From Pictodentalium vernedei (lineage: Eukaryota; Mollusca; Scaphopoda; Dentaliida; Dentaliidae), in contig CM062296.1 in NCBI GenBank assembly GCA_031216915.1, positions 451,856,287 through 451,920,286 on the forward strand: a stretch of 64,000 nt of DNA, read 5' to 3'. The notes below the pieces were generated by a model. It was not told where the DNA came from and did not search any database. It was given only the letters and a program-made list of their open reading frames with translations. The stretch's first letter is position 1. Each line of letters starts with the position of its first letter. Positions 40,806 through 50,400 of the stretch are shown piece after piece. The translations under genes were made by a program, and so were the position numbers.

Positions 40806-42425
40806 TGAATCTCAACCCTTTACTCGGGCCATCTAGGGTAATAATCCGACCCCCAAGATGCTTCTCTATGTATGTACGGGAAAACATATGGAATAGAAAG
40901 GCCAAAGGTGTACAGTAAAATGCTGATATGTACATAAATGAGGTTCCCTTCTTGATCAGCCCAAAGTATGTAGTTCACGATTCTTTGGTGACATGCATTA
41001 GAAGTCGTTTATCAGGCTTTGGACTGAAGTTGTGAATGCCTATTGTTTCAGCTCAAATTTATCTTTAATACAACGGACGTATTAACCTTAATTCTACCAA
41101 CATATTTTACCAACAAATACAACTGACCGGAGTCCATTTTGACCCAAGTAAACATGTAATGAAGAATCAGAACAAAAGGTGTCAAAACTTTCAAATTTGT
41201 ATTTTATGATCTCTATTGGACATTATTTGAACATATTATTGTAGGTCTTACTGACCAACCCTTAACTATAAGATCATACATGACTGTGGTGATGGAGAGA
41301 CTGAAAGCGTCAAGCGTCTACAAGCATACTGTTTAAACCAGAAGCCCTGTCATGAAATGCGCACAAGTAGCACGTCGATCTGCGCGTTATTCTACGCGTT
41401 ATGACCATAGTAAGGCTATCAAATTCTGTACATATGGCCTGTGCACAAGCAATGTTTCAGCCAATGGACCTCCGGGTAACCCGGAGGTCCATTGGTTGAA
41501 ACATTGCCTGTGTTTGCTATGAGTAACCAGGAGAACCTGCCATGCTTTGGATGCCATTCGATATGGGAATTGCGCGCAATTCCTACGCGCAATTAAGCCT
41601 AGATAAGCGGAAAGTTTGTGACAGGACTTCTAGTTTTAACTGTACTACGGTCTACAGTATTAGTTACACAACCTGGCTGACATCTTATGATATCCTGAGG
41701 CTGTCGTCTTCCAACATTCAGTTGATTTCTATCCCAAACTCTTCTATTTCTCCCAACAAAGGAATTTTCAATAACCTGTTCACTATGTTGTTGCTGATTC
41801 AAATGGGTGCGGCCTCTTTCACGACTACATCCATGTCCCACCTCCACGTCTTGTTCTTGATCTCTTACTTCCTTGATGATTATTTATCGGAAGGTCACGA
41901 TTTACAATTTTTTTTCGCTGAGTTTCGGTTGGAGAGCTGGTTTCCATCAGTTTGGTTGTCGAGCGTTGTTCCAATTGATTCTGTGTCACTGTGGTTGGAT
42001 GTGCTGGAAGTGTGGTTAGAGTCTGTGGTGACGAGATTTCAGAATCTTCTATTTTTGATTCTTCGTGGCCCTCAAATATGACCTTCAGAACCTCAGCAGT
42101 GGTGTATTTGGTGTTTCTAGCGTTTGCGGACCATCATTTACCGAAAAATCAAACAAATACTATTAACACAAATGGAGCCAAGTTCAATCTCCTAACTGGG
42201 ATCCATTCGGAGCCCAAATAAAATGTATCTCTCAATTACGCCTGCGATGTCGGTAGCTGGGTAACAAACCAACTGCAATACGCGTAAAGGTTCTAAAACA
42301 AAGTACCGGACACAAGTCCCGGTTTGTTTCTAATTTCGATGCTGTAAACAAAAGCGTGCAAGTGGGGTCCAATTTAGACCCCGTTCGGTAGAAGGAAGGT
42401 TGAGGTGCTATATGAGTAACGACAA
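40806..42425 (-). pseudogene. possible piggyBac-like element remains
   Basis: Weak evidence only. The left boundary reads CCCTTTACTCGGGCCATCTA with CCGACCCCC. Near the other end is GGGGTCCAATTTAGACCCC (42367-42385), and inside is CCGGAGTCCATTTTGACCC. GGTC/GACC words like these are common near piggyBac ends. On the minus strand about 42105-41875, a frame reads TTAEVLKVIFEGHEESKIED, then a Ser/Thr-rich linker and KRSRTRRGG. This resembles the acidic N-terminus of piggyBac-like transposases (TAEEVL..IF.. with acidic runs). No DDE domain is seen, and a frame change precedes this piece. It repeats in units 2 and 3. Confidence 0.25.
41389..41601. repeat. family H-related hairpin, copy 2
   Basis: The centre is GACCTCCGGGTAACCCGGAGGTC, flanked by GCAATGTTTCAGCCAATG and its complement. 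The outer ACACAAGCAATG/CATTGCCTGTGTTTGC and GCGCGTTATTCTACGCG/GCGCGCAATTCCTACGCG also face each other. Shares the arm CAAATTCTGTACATATGG with 26951-27184. Copies lie in units 2 (about 51200-51412) and 3 (about 61069-61281). Confidence 0.65.
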
Positions 42426-42480
42426 CTGGATTTACTATGAATATCCCAAGCCTGAAATTCCATAAATTCCAAATAACTGC

Positions 42481-43256
42481 ACACAAATTATACACCAGCA
42501 TGAAGGCTGTGGTGTATAGAAGACGCAAAACTCTATGCCCGTTACTCGCATAGCTGACGAAAGGTATGAATGTTTCCTGAAAATCTGCTACCTCATTTGT
42601 ACCAAACTGATACTAAAATGATATTTGATGAGAACAAATCGCAGCCAAAGCTGCTTCAGATGTTCCAGAACAAAGCTAGGAATTCAGAACACTTCTAGAT
42701 GCAGCGATGGGACTGCGTGAAAAAAGCCTACACTCTATACATTTTTTCTTGAAGAAGGGCGCCGTATCGTAGTGTTCTGCGTATGTTTCGTGATACTCCT
42801 AATTTTGATCTGAAATTATTTCGGAATTTCAGGAAATTCAAACAAGTATCCTGATATCTTGTTATAAGATGCCAAATAGGCGTTTTATGAAGGCAGAATG
42901 AATACGATCGGGTTCATGTCATTTTAGAAGGCATTGTTTATCGCTACTTTTCTAGCCTCTGCTGGGCTTGACCTAAATACAAATAACGAGCATGTCGTTC
43001 TTCTCAAAGAAAGACGACAATGTTGGCGCCCCCACCCCACACCCACTCAGCCATGCTGGTGCATCTTGAAGTGTTTTGAATTCACATTTAGCCACGAGCT
43101 GTTCTTATTAAATATTATTTGACTTTCAGTTCTGGCACGAATTCGGTGGTAGACTTACAGGAACCGTTGGTGCCCGCCATCAACTATGTGCGTTGACAGA
43201 ATAATTTGTTTCGAATCCTATACTCCAAAACCTTCATTTTAGTGTATAATTTGTGT
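42481..43256. repeat. pair of 39 bp inverted repeats, 700 bp apart
   Basis: ACAAATTATACACCAGCATG... (42482-42519, ending GTGGTGTATAG) faces CTATACTCCAAAACCTTCAT...GTGTATAATTTGTG (43219-43256). Between them are frames of up to 62 codons without domains and a C-rich CCCCCACCCCACACCCACTC. Possibly the ends of another non-autonomous element. Repeated in units 2 and 3. Confidence 0.5.
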
Positions 43257-43790
43257 TTATTTATATTAATTTTATTACTTTTTATAGCTTTTCCTGAAAG
43301 CAGATTACATTTGTTGTTGTTTGGAATGTTTTTCTCTCCCTTTCAATACTTGCGAAACGCAATTCTTGCAGAGTTACTTATTCACACGATTCTTTTGTGA
43401 AGCCTGTCAAAGTTGTACATCTCAGACACCACCATTTGCTATCGGATAAATGACAGTGTTTCCAGATCTAATTATTTTATTTTGTTCCGCGTTGTGAATA
43501 TACAGAAGGACAATGTTACACGTTTGAGATAACCATATTTATACTCGGGCAAATATTTTTCAATCTGTTCTGTAAATTTAATTCAATTAGGTTTCTAAAC
43601 ACGTAGTCTTGCAGGGGCATTCAAACGATAAAACTTTTCAGGGTACAAATTCTATGAAAGAAAATAGTTTCTGTAAATCCAATTGCAGTGTATACTAGAC
43701 AAGAAACTCACTTACTGACAGTGCTGCACGGAGAGAAGATAATATACGCAGAGTTTCTTTTGACTTTGACGACTTTTAAATTTTAACCAT
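43257..43790. other. unassigned part of tandem unit
   Basis: A 64-codon hydrophobic frame (43206-43400) spans the inverted repeat and is not supported as a gene. Nothing else is recognised. Confidence 0.4.
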
Positions 43791-43794
43791 CATC

Positions 43795-44165
43795 GTTGAG
43801 AGCTCACTGGCTCTTTGATTATAACATTTTACTTTAAACCGAAAGGTCGACGTTCGATCCTGGTCCACATCACCTGCACTGTGTCCTGGAATAAGACACT
43901 TAATTCATTTTGTCCACGTTAGGGCACAATGGCGCAATGTACTTAGGTGTACTGCACATCAATGATATATTTGACTTCAACAGCTGCTAGCTCAACTTGT
44001 GCCGGATTAGAAAGTTGTAGAGTTTGAAGGTTACTAGCAGTTGAAAGTGGTTCTCTTCGAGTAGTCAGGCTTCCTCCACCTCCAAAAATACCCAACACGA
44101 TATGAACATGGCTTGTAAGTGTGACGTTAAACCTCAATAAAAAACAATCAAACAAATAATGATCG
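43795..44165 (+). mobile_element. old-subfamily SINE in unit 1
   Basis: The head GAGAGCTCACTGGCTCTTTG, a B box CGTTCGATCC, a diverged body (TGTCCTGGAATAAGACACTT), and a 3' end GACGTTAAACCTCAATAAAA. It lines up with 1-350 in subfamily features. Copies are at 53602-53975 and 63468-63840. Confidence 0.8.
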
Positions 44166-44214
44166 TTCCAAAGAGAAATCGATTTCAACACGACTCCTAT
44201 GTTTGTTGAAATTT

Positions 44215-44295
44215 ACAAAACTCGTCCCGTGAACTGGGTTTGTACCACGCCAAAGGCGTTAGTTTCACTGTAAACTTGGGACGAGTTGAAGGTTC
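44215..44295. repeat. imperfect hairpin
   Basis: AAACTCGTCCCGTGAACTGG faces CTTGGGACGAGTT, with CCACGCCAAAGGCG in the loop. Repeated at about 54030-54106 and 63897-63969. Confidence 0.6.
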
Positions 44296-44299
44296 TGTT

Positions 44300-44745
44300 A
44301 TCACTGGATCCAAAACTGATACAAGATACCTAAATGCTGAAGCACAGTGCTTCATACCCCACCTCCCCAACTGATCTTATTGAAACAATGCGTTCATTGA
44401 CAGGTCATCTGCTCAACAAATAGGCATTATGAACCTGCATAAACATATATACAGAAAGAAAATAGTTAAGTACCTCTTGGGCATTTTACAAAGGCAAATG
44501 TATTGCTTTATATCAGTAAAGTACTCGGAAAGTAAGTTTCAAAAAACTTAATACTGTCTTGAAAGAACACATTCAGGCTATACGAACACACAAGTATCGT
44601 CGTCTTCATCATCATTTCAAAGACAGCTTTGATGAACCAAATAGTAACTGCTAGAGCTCACACGATACTCGTTTTGGTGTGGAGCCCGAGCGTCAACAAG
44701 GGAACATTATTTGGTTATAAATGGATACAAATGTCATTTCTAACT
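44300..44745. other. unassigned part of tandem unit
   Basis: No feature recognised. Confidence 0.4.
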
Positions 44746-44749
44746 CTAG

Positions 44750-45512
44750 AGAACAGGGTCCGGTTTTACAGTTCAATACCTGCTGTATCCTCCATGTGGT
44801 CGGATAATAGCTTCCACCCTGCGTCGCGTCCTGCCGTCAATCGTCGTATCCGTTGCAGAAGTAAGTGTCGCTATTTCTGATGTAAAGATGCTTCCAATTC
44901 TTGCAGAGTTTGTACTGGAGGTCCGTGTGCTTGTTCGCGACTCCCTAGAACGTCCCAAATGTACTCCGGTGGATTCAGATCAGGTCTCATTGTAGACGAA
45001 TGAATGTTAGTCAGTGCAATGCTCTGAATGACAAGTGCTAAATAACAAGCTAAACGTATTCCTTGGTGATGAACTCGTAGTAGAGGCCGTTCAATTGCCC
45101 CTTTGGACCTCAATATGACTTTTCTCGGGCCGTTCCTGACCGTTCTCGAGGAGATACGTCGATTTGTAGCAAAGGCTCTTCGGAACAGTACTTGAGGTGA
45201 ATGACTAATGTCGCATCAGCCTAAGAAGTTCCCCATCTTCACGTTTTGATGTCACAGAGAGTCGTTCTGACCGTGGACGGTCCTTCACCACATTGGTTTG
45301 CAGGTGTGTTCTCACCAAACGACTGGTGACTGTGCAATGAATGTCGAGTTGACGACCGATTGCTTTAAAGGACATACCGGTGGAATGCATACTAATAATT
45401 TGCCATTTTGTGCATATGTCATCATTCTTCATGTCATGGATACAGATAGTGATTGAACATTGAAAAATAGGCAATATCGGCTCTATCGATAAATAGGTTA
45501 TCTCCACCTGAT
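44750..45512 (-). pseudogene. internally deleted Tc1-like transposase, unit 1
   Basis: Read right to left. The first helix-turn-helix (45420-45212) has KWQIISMHSTGMSFKAIGRQ and VVKDRPRSERLSVT. The second HTH/basic part (45190-45050) contains ERPLLRVHHQGIRL. It then passes directly to the C-terminal RPDLNPPEYIWDVLGSREQA (45000-44940), LQELEASLHQK and, in another frame, the terminal EAIIRPHGGYSRY ending at about 44773. The central catalytic part with the first two Asp residues (roughly 120 residues) is absent. It is non-functional but was amplified with the array. Different from the Tc1 at 36.6-37.5 kb. Confidence 0.8.
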
Positions 45513-45519
45513 TCCCAGA

Positions 45520-45725
45520 TTTCTTCTGCGCTGTGGAGATTAATACAAATTACTTCCGGCTGGTATGTTGAATTCTTTACTGCGCTGGTTTACATCGTGA
45601 TGCCATTGAATGCGCGAAATCACGATCTTAAAACTGCGAAAATACTAATGGAAAGGCCCAACTACTGCATAACTAGATCGTTTCATAGCTTGGTTACACT
45701 GGCAAAGATGTCAACGCTTGTGCTA
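45520..45725. other. unassigned part of tandem unit
   Basis: No feature recognised apart from a short open frame. Confidence 0.35.
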
Positions 45726-45726
45726 T

Positions 45727-45806
45727 CGCACACCGCGGGACGATCCTTCACCAACCCATCCCGGCTGGGGGTGGGTTGGTGTAGGAGGGTCCCGTGGTGT
45801 TCTCAC
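45727..45806. repeat. hairpin beside a 75 bp indel
   Basis: CACCGCGGGACGATCCTTCA and CACCAACCC face GGGTTGGTGTAGGAGGGTCC and CGTGGTG, around CCGGCTGGGGG. Unit 2 has about 75 bp of extra sequence immediately to its left (55543-55618, starting TTTGTTTGATGTGC), so a deletion in unit 1 or an insertion in unit 2 lies against the hairpin base. Confidence 0.7.
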
Positions 45807-46820
45807 TTGGAAAAGGGGTTATTATGCTATCGAATGGAGTGGTAATGTATAAAATACCACAAATACCAACCGGCAGTAGTTAGCGCAAGAACGACAACTC
45901 ACTTTCCGGTAGATGCTATAAATACCCAATTAATTCCAAATAATGCATAAACTTTATTTTGAAACTTTCGGGGGTTGAATTGTGCAACCATTTGTAGGAT
46001 CATCAATATAATATTGCATATAACCAGAAGCAGACCTTCAATGAACAGTGGCATGTTACGATTCATTATTTGGGGAGGTGGGGGGGGGGGTGCTTAACGT
46101 TTTTCCTAGTGTATATAATTTAATATTTTCTTTAGTAATGCACAATTTGCTTGCACACGATTGGTCCAGGTGAGTCTTTCGTAATTCGGTGAATAATTTT
46201 ACTCCAGTATGAATGTTTTTGCTTTGTCCCGTCCATTTGTCACATAAAACGTCTGGGCGAGTCCAACGGTGCAACTAAACTGTAATTGCTGCACGCAGAC
46301 TGTTAGTTAGAATTCACGTGGATTTCTCTTCAGTAATCGAGGCCCCGTATATTAACCCTTGTTGAAAATAAAAAAAACTGCCGTGTGCACAAAAGTTGGT
46401 ATCACTGCAATGATATAAATGACGGAGACTTCGGACAGCGTAAGAATATATTAAATTATTAACAACGCTCTGAATTAAATTATAACAATTGAAATGAACT
46501 ATATGTTGCTTTATCGGAATATGAATGTTGGGTGGGCGTATTAAGTTTTGAATGAAGTGTTGTGAACGACAATTAATTTCAATTCTTATATATTCTGAAG
46601 CATTCGGTAATGCAATTGTGTAGATACAGTAGTTCAAAACTCATTAAATGATATCACTGTTTTTGATACGAAATGTAAACATGCATTCTGAGGTCAGTAC
46701 TCAACTGTCGTGCAAGAATACTAATGCGTCCACTCTAAAATCAGTTGGGTTACAAATCAACCAAAATGAACTGGGTTGAGGGAATATGAACCCAAATATG
46801 TTACATGACGTGTAGCTAGC
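45807..46820. other. unassigned part of tandem unit
   Basis: A G run of about 12 at 46080-46091 (longer in unit 2). A 107-codon minus frame (46314-46637) is shortened in unit 2, so it is not conserved as a gene. Confidence 0.45.
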
Positions 46821-46826
46821 CTGATA

Positions 46827-46915
46827 CATTTCCAAACAAGACTCAGAGAGTTCATATCAGGTTCGGTTTCGCCTCACCTGATATCAACTCTCATGGACCT
46901 GTGTGGAAACTTAGC
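46827..46915. repeat. foldback repeat in tandem unit
   Basis: TTCCAAACAAGACTCAGAGA and GTTCATATCAGGT face ACCTGATATCAACTCTCA and GTGTGGAAA around TCGGTTTCGCC. Repeated at about 56722-56810. Confidence 0.7.
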
Positions 46916-47520
46916 TATTTAACTTATAATATCGTCGCCAGTTATTCTTGATTTATAGGCGTGTTTAAATGTCACTTCAAGAATTAAAAAAATACACGAT
47001 CATTAGGCGTTCATCACGCCTACACGCCTTGAAAAGTCTTGGCCCGGGTGGAACCAATCCTTAACAACACAACCCAACCCCACACCTACCCGCGGTGTAT
47101 TAATAATATTATACTCTCTCCGATATGCATGTTCGAAATTCAGTCTTTTCTCAAAAAGCCGTATACCATAACACCCATCTTGGATTTTATCGATCGTATC
47201 TTCTCGACAATAGCACCACATAACTGTAATTGTATTGTAATTGTCTTTTGGTGTTTTTTTCCTTTCTTAACTAAATTTCTTACACGGCAAACACATTCCC
47301 AAAGAAAAGTCATTGAAATCGTTCGGAATTCAATATAAACATCCTGAAGCTATAGAAATACAACCTTCTAAATGTCTGATTAATGCAAAAATATTCAGTG
47401 GGATGGAATAAGAATTTCCAGAGCCTCTCTGAAAGAAACGGGAATGGCTGCAGAGGGGAAGCATATTTGAGTATTAACTCATTCAATCCTGTACGGTATA
47501 TAGCGGATAAAGCTTGGCGG
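46916..47520. other. unassigned part of tandem unit
   Basis: Frames of 72-99 codons (47003-47338) differ in length between units and show no domains. Confidence 0.4.
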
Positions 47521-47522
47521 TG

Positions 47523-48795
47523 TTTTGGTTATCCAGGTCGTTTCCGTTTTCGGCGGCAAACCGGAAAACCGAACCGCAAGACCCAGAAAAAGTCGACCGA
47601 ACGGTTTTGCTGTGTTTGTGCATAAACTCATCAGACTATCGTTGTGAGAGAGAACTGGACTAGTGGCCCTATGGACTCTCGTCATTTACTCTGCCCTGCA
47701 TAGGGGCGAATACGTCGTGTTCTGATTGCAACATTTCACCCCTTATTTGACTCGTCCACCGGACGAGTTAATAAGGAAGAAATGTGACAAGGAGAACCCT
47801 ACATTGATTAGATAATCTTTATTCAGTTGTCCTGATTTTGGGGAGGGGATATGATTGAATAAGCTTAGAAACTGATCTCACAGTACCCCTAAGAATGACC
47901 ACAGGGAAAATAAGCTGAACCCAATGGAGATACTTACAGACATGACCTTTGTGCTGAGTGGTTTCTTACAGACAATTATGGATTTTTTCAAAGTTAAAGA
48001 GTCTGAAGAATTATTATATACTAACCTGTGAATTATCGCAAATTATCTAAAAATTATTTCTCGATATCCATCGATTCGGTGGATATCGGGGAATATCCCC
48101 CAGTAGCTTTCCTAAATGACGTCACGCTACGCTGCATCACGTCGTCTTGAAGGAACGATCAGCTGATCTTTGTTATTGTTTTGAAAGGTACGCATTTGAG
48201 CTCGAATTTAGCTGAATGTTGTGTAATAAAATGTTTCGTAGCATAAAACAAAAAAGAAAAATCTACTCCCTTTTAGTCAGTATCTGGAATTATCTCATGA
48301 GGTGGACCTGAAAGTTTTATTTTTCAGTAGCGCTTGTGCGAATGAAAAATAATATTTTCATGTCCAAACAATAGTAGTAGTAGCTTCCAAAAGGACGTCA
48401 CGATTCCGCGCATGACATCGCCTTAAACATCGTCCTTAAGGAACGATCAGGAGATCTTTGTGATTGTGTTGAAACTGTTTGTAGTTGAATTGGGCTGAAT
48501 ATTGCGCAGTAAAATGTTCCGTAGCATATAATAAAAAGAAAATCTACTCTATTTTAATGAATATCGGGAGTTATCTCATTCGTGTGGACCGGAACGTATT
48601 ATTTTTTACTCGCGCAAGCGCTCGTGAAAAATAAAACGTTCAGGTCCACACGAATGAGATAACTCCCGATATTCACTAAAATATCGTAGATATCCTCTAT
48701 TTATTTGCTATCCGTTTTTTTACAAGTAAAGGAACCGAACCGAAACCGAGGTTTTCCCTGAAACCGAACCGAAACCGAATCTGAAAAATCAAAAC
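47523..48795. repeat. element J, copy 2, with repeat F inside
   Basis: The left end holds TTCCGTTTTCGGCGGCAAAC and GGAAAACCGAACCGCAAG. The right end (48728-48790) holds GGAACCGAACCGAAACCGAG and CGAACCGAAACCGAATCTG. The left interior matches J copy 1, including a small hairpin GACTCGTCCACCGGACGAGT (47749-47769). Repeat F occupies 48010-48695. In J copy 1 the place of F is taken by other material, so F and the A MITEs are likely independent insertions. Repeated at 57417-58690. Confidence 0.55.
48010..48695. repeat. repeat F, copy 3 (fullest)
   Basis: Starts TAACCTGTGAATTATCGCAA with a terminal hairpin (GATATCCATCGATTCGGTGG and answering ATATC). It continues as two related blocks of about 250 bp, each running from a GACGTCACG word through GAACGATCAG, TTGTTATTG/GTGATTGTG, GCTGAAT and AAAATCTACT. 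It closes with a near-perfect palindrome of about 130 bp (48562-48692) centred on CGCGCAAGCGCTCG, containing CTCATTCGTGTGGACC and its complement. No coding sequence. Confidence 0.7.
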
Positions 48796-48799
48796 CTCG

Positions 48800-49465
48800 T
48801 AGCTCTATCAAACATTTAATCCGACAGAGGTAGAAGGGGGGGGGGGGGGATGGCGTCACCTTTATCCTCCAAATACGACGGCTCCCACTCGTAAGTTATC
48901 CCCCAAATATGAACTTTTACAAGTAAGTACAAATAACAAAACAGAGGTGAAAGCAATATTTATTAAATTTACTGGCTCAATGGACAATACATCACAAAAT
49001 CCACAAAAAGTTTCAAGATACGCAGGGGGAGGCCACCAAAAATTTGCAAGACGTGACGTGGGGGTGGGCGGATCTCATGAGTGCGCCAAAAATGTGCATT
49101 TCCAACTTGTGCAATGTTTTGAATTTTTTAAATATATATCAATATATCAGCTAATATATACCATCATTTGTGTTTCAAACCTTAAAGATGATGTTGTACA
49201 TCACACTCTTAACATAAATACAACATCAGGAGGCTTTATATGTGAGAATATTGGGCTTAATCTGGGAAAATGTCACACGTTAGTATGGGGTGGGTGTCTT
49301 GTTCGAAATGTAGAACATGTGCAGACAATATTTTGGGAACAATTCAAATGAAAATTTGTTCCCGTATATGTACACCTGCTTTGGCCAAGCCTGATAATGA
49401 ACAGCTTGTCATTTGTAGATTGGGGCCCACAGCAGCCCACAGAGGTTTAAATTGGTGGTACCAGT
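48800..49465. other. unassigned part of tandem unit
   Basis: A G run of about 14 (48837-48850, only GGAGGGG in unit 2). A 134-codon frame (48947-49351) is cut short in unit 2 by a single change (TCTGGGAAA versus TCTGTGAAA), so there is no evidence that it is maintained. Confidence 0.5.
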
Positions 49466-49620
49466 TTAACCCTTTACCTAACATGAAAAGCAGACGACAC
49501 TTGCCAAAAAATGATTGAATAACTATTTTTTTTTCATTTTTGTCTCAAAAACATAGGTTATGACCCCTCATTGGAACGAGCTCGACGAGCTCGTTCCAAT
49601 GAGGGGTCATAACCTATGTT
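49466..49620. mobile_element. truncated family B MITE at unit 1/2 junction
   Basis: TTAA (49466-49469), CCCTTTACCTAACATGAAAA, the left arm and the complete GAGCTCGACGAGCTC core. It then breaks off at AACCTATGTT, where the SINE body (GTTGTGTACTAAGG) begins. The expected remaining arm (TTTTTGAGACAAA onward) and right end are absent. The same junction occurs at 59350-59499. Confidence 0.9.
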
Positions 49621-50160
49621 GTGTACTAAGGCGTACTGCACGTTGACGGTGCACTGTCTTCAACCAATGCTAACTCTGCTTGTGTAGAGTTAGTATGTTG
49701 GGGAGATGACAGTTGCTCGCCGTTGCTCGGTGGTTCTCTCCGGGTACTCCGGCTTCCTCCACCCGTAAAACTGTCGAGGTCATGATTAGCCATTGCAGAA
49801 ATATGTGACCTTAAACAACAATCAATAAATACATGAAGTAGGTTGACTTCAGTGAAGGTGTGGTATAGACCAATTAATATATTTGTGGGTAGACCAATTA
49901 ATATTTTCAACGTGCAGCCTTGGGGCTGCACGTTGAAAATATTACTTGGTCTACCCCCAAATGAAGAATATGGATTCTGCCCGTTGCTGCCTTTGAACTG
50001 ATATGGTAGATACCACTAGGGTTCAAAGGGTTAAACTCCGGTTAAGGATACGTGTTTACTAGCATTTATTATCTAAAATGCAAATATTATAACTATAAAT
50101 ATGCTGCCGAATTGAATCACGGTAGTGTCCAAATTATGAAAGCAACTACAAGATGCTGTC

Positions 50161-50400
50161 TTAACCCCTTGAAATCGAACAGACCGCTTTTCTGGTTAGG
50201 AACATGATACGTCAGAACGTCATTATATGGGATGGTTGTTCAGTAAATGTGTGGGGTAGACGAATGAACATGTTCAACGTTCAGCCCCGAGGCTGCACGT
50301 CGCAAATATTGATTAGTCTACCCCAAATAATGAAGAGGGACTCTTCTAATTGGTGCCATTGGGTTGGCAAGGAAAATACCAGTAGAGTTCAAAGGGTTAA
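50161..50400. mobile_element. family A hairpin MITE, copy 11, complete
   Basis: 232 bp between TTAA (50161-50164) and TTAA (50397-50400), with CCCCTTGAAATCG and GTTCAAAGGG ends. The core is diverged (TTCAACGTTCAGCCCCGAGG then CTGCACGTCGCAAATATT). It is the undeleted counterpart of 40491-40592. Confidence 0.85.

Larger units (their letters stand above)
39946..49617. repeat. tandem array unit 1 (9,672 bp)
   Basis: First of three direct repeats. Matching anchors in units 1/2/3 are the SINE body 39946/49618/59497, the CTCCGGGTAACCCGGAGG hairpin near 41470/51281/61150, the old SINE 43795/53602/63468 and the Tc1 remnant 44750/54565. About 480 bp compared by eye (41041-41520 against 50851-51330) shows seven differences. 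Unit 1 lacks about 138 bp in the second A MITE and about 75 bp near 45730 that unit 2 has. It holds no recognisable intact gene. Confidence 0.9.

Noticed and set aside
41542-42081. 179-codon open frame in unit 1, the longest in the window
   Set aside because: Units 2 and 3 break it at different lengths (124 and 108 codons), it has no domain, and it is antisense to the possible piggyBac-like remains.
42934-43122. 62-codon frame conserved in all three units
   Set aside because: Conservation equals the background identity of the tandem units; too short and without a domain.
48947-49351. 134-codon frame in unit 1 that recurs in unit 2
   Set aside because: Recurrence is due to the tandem repeat; unit 2 is shortened, and there is no sign of selection.
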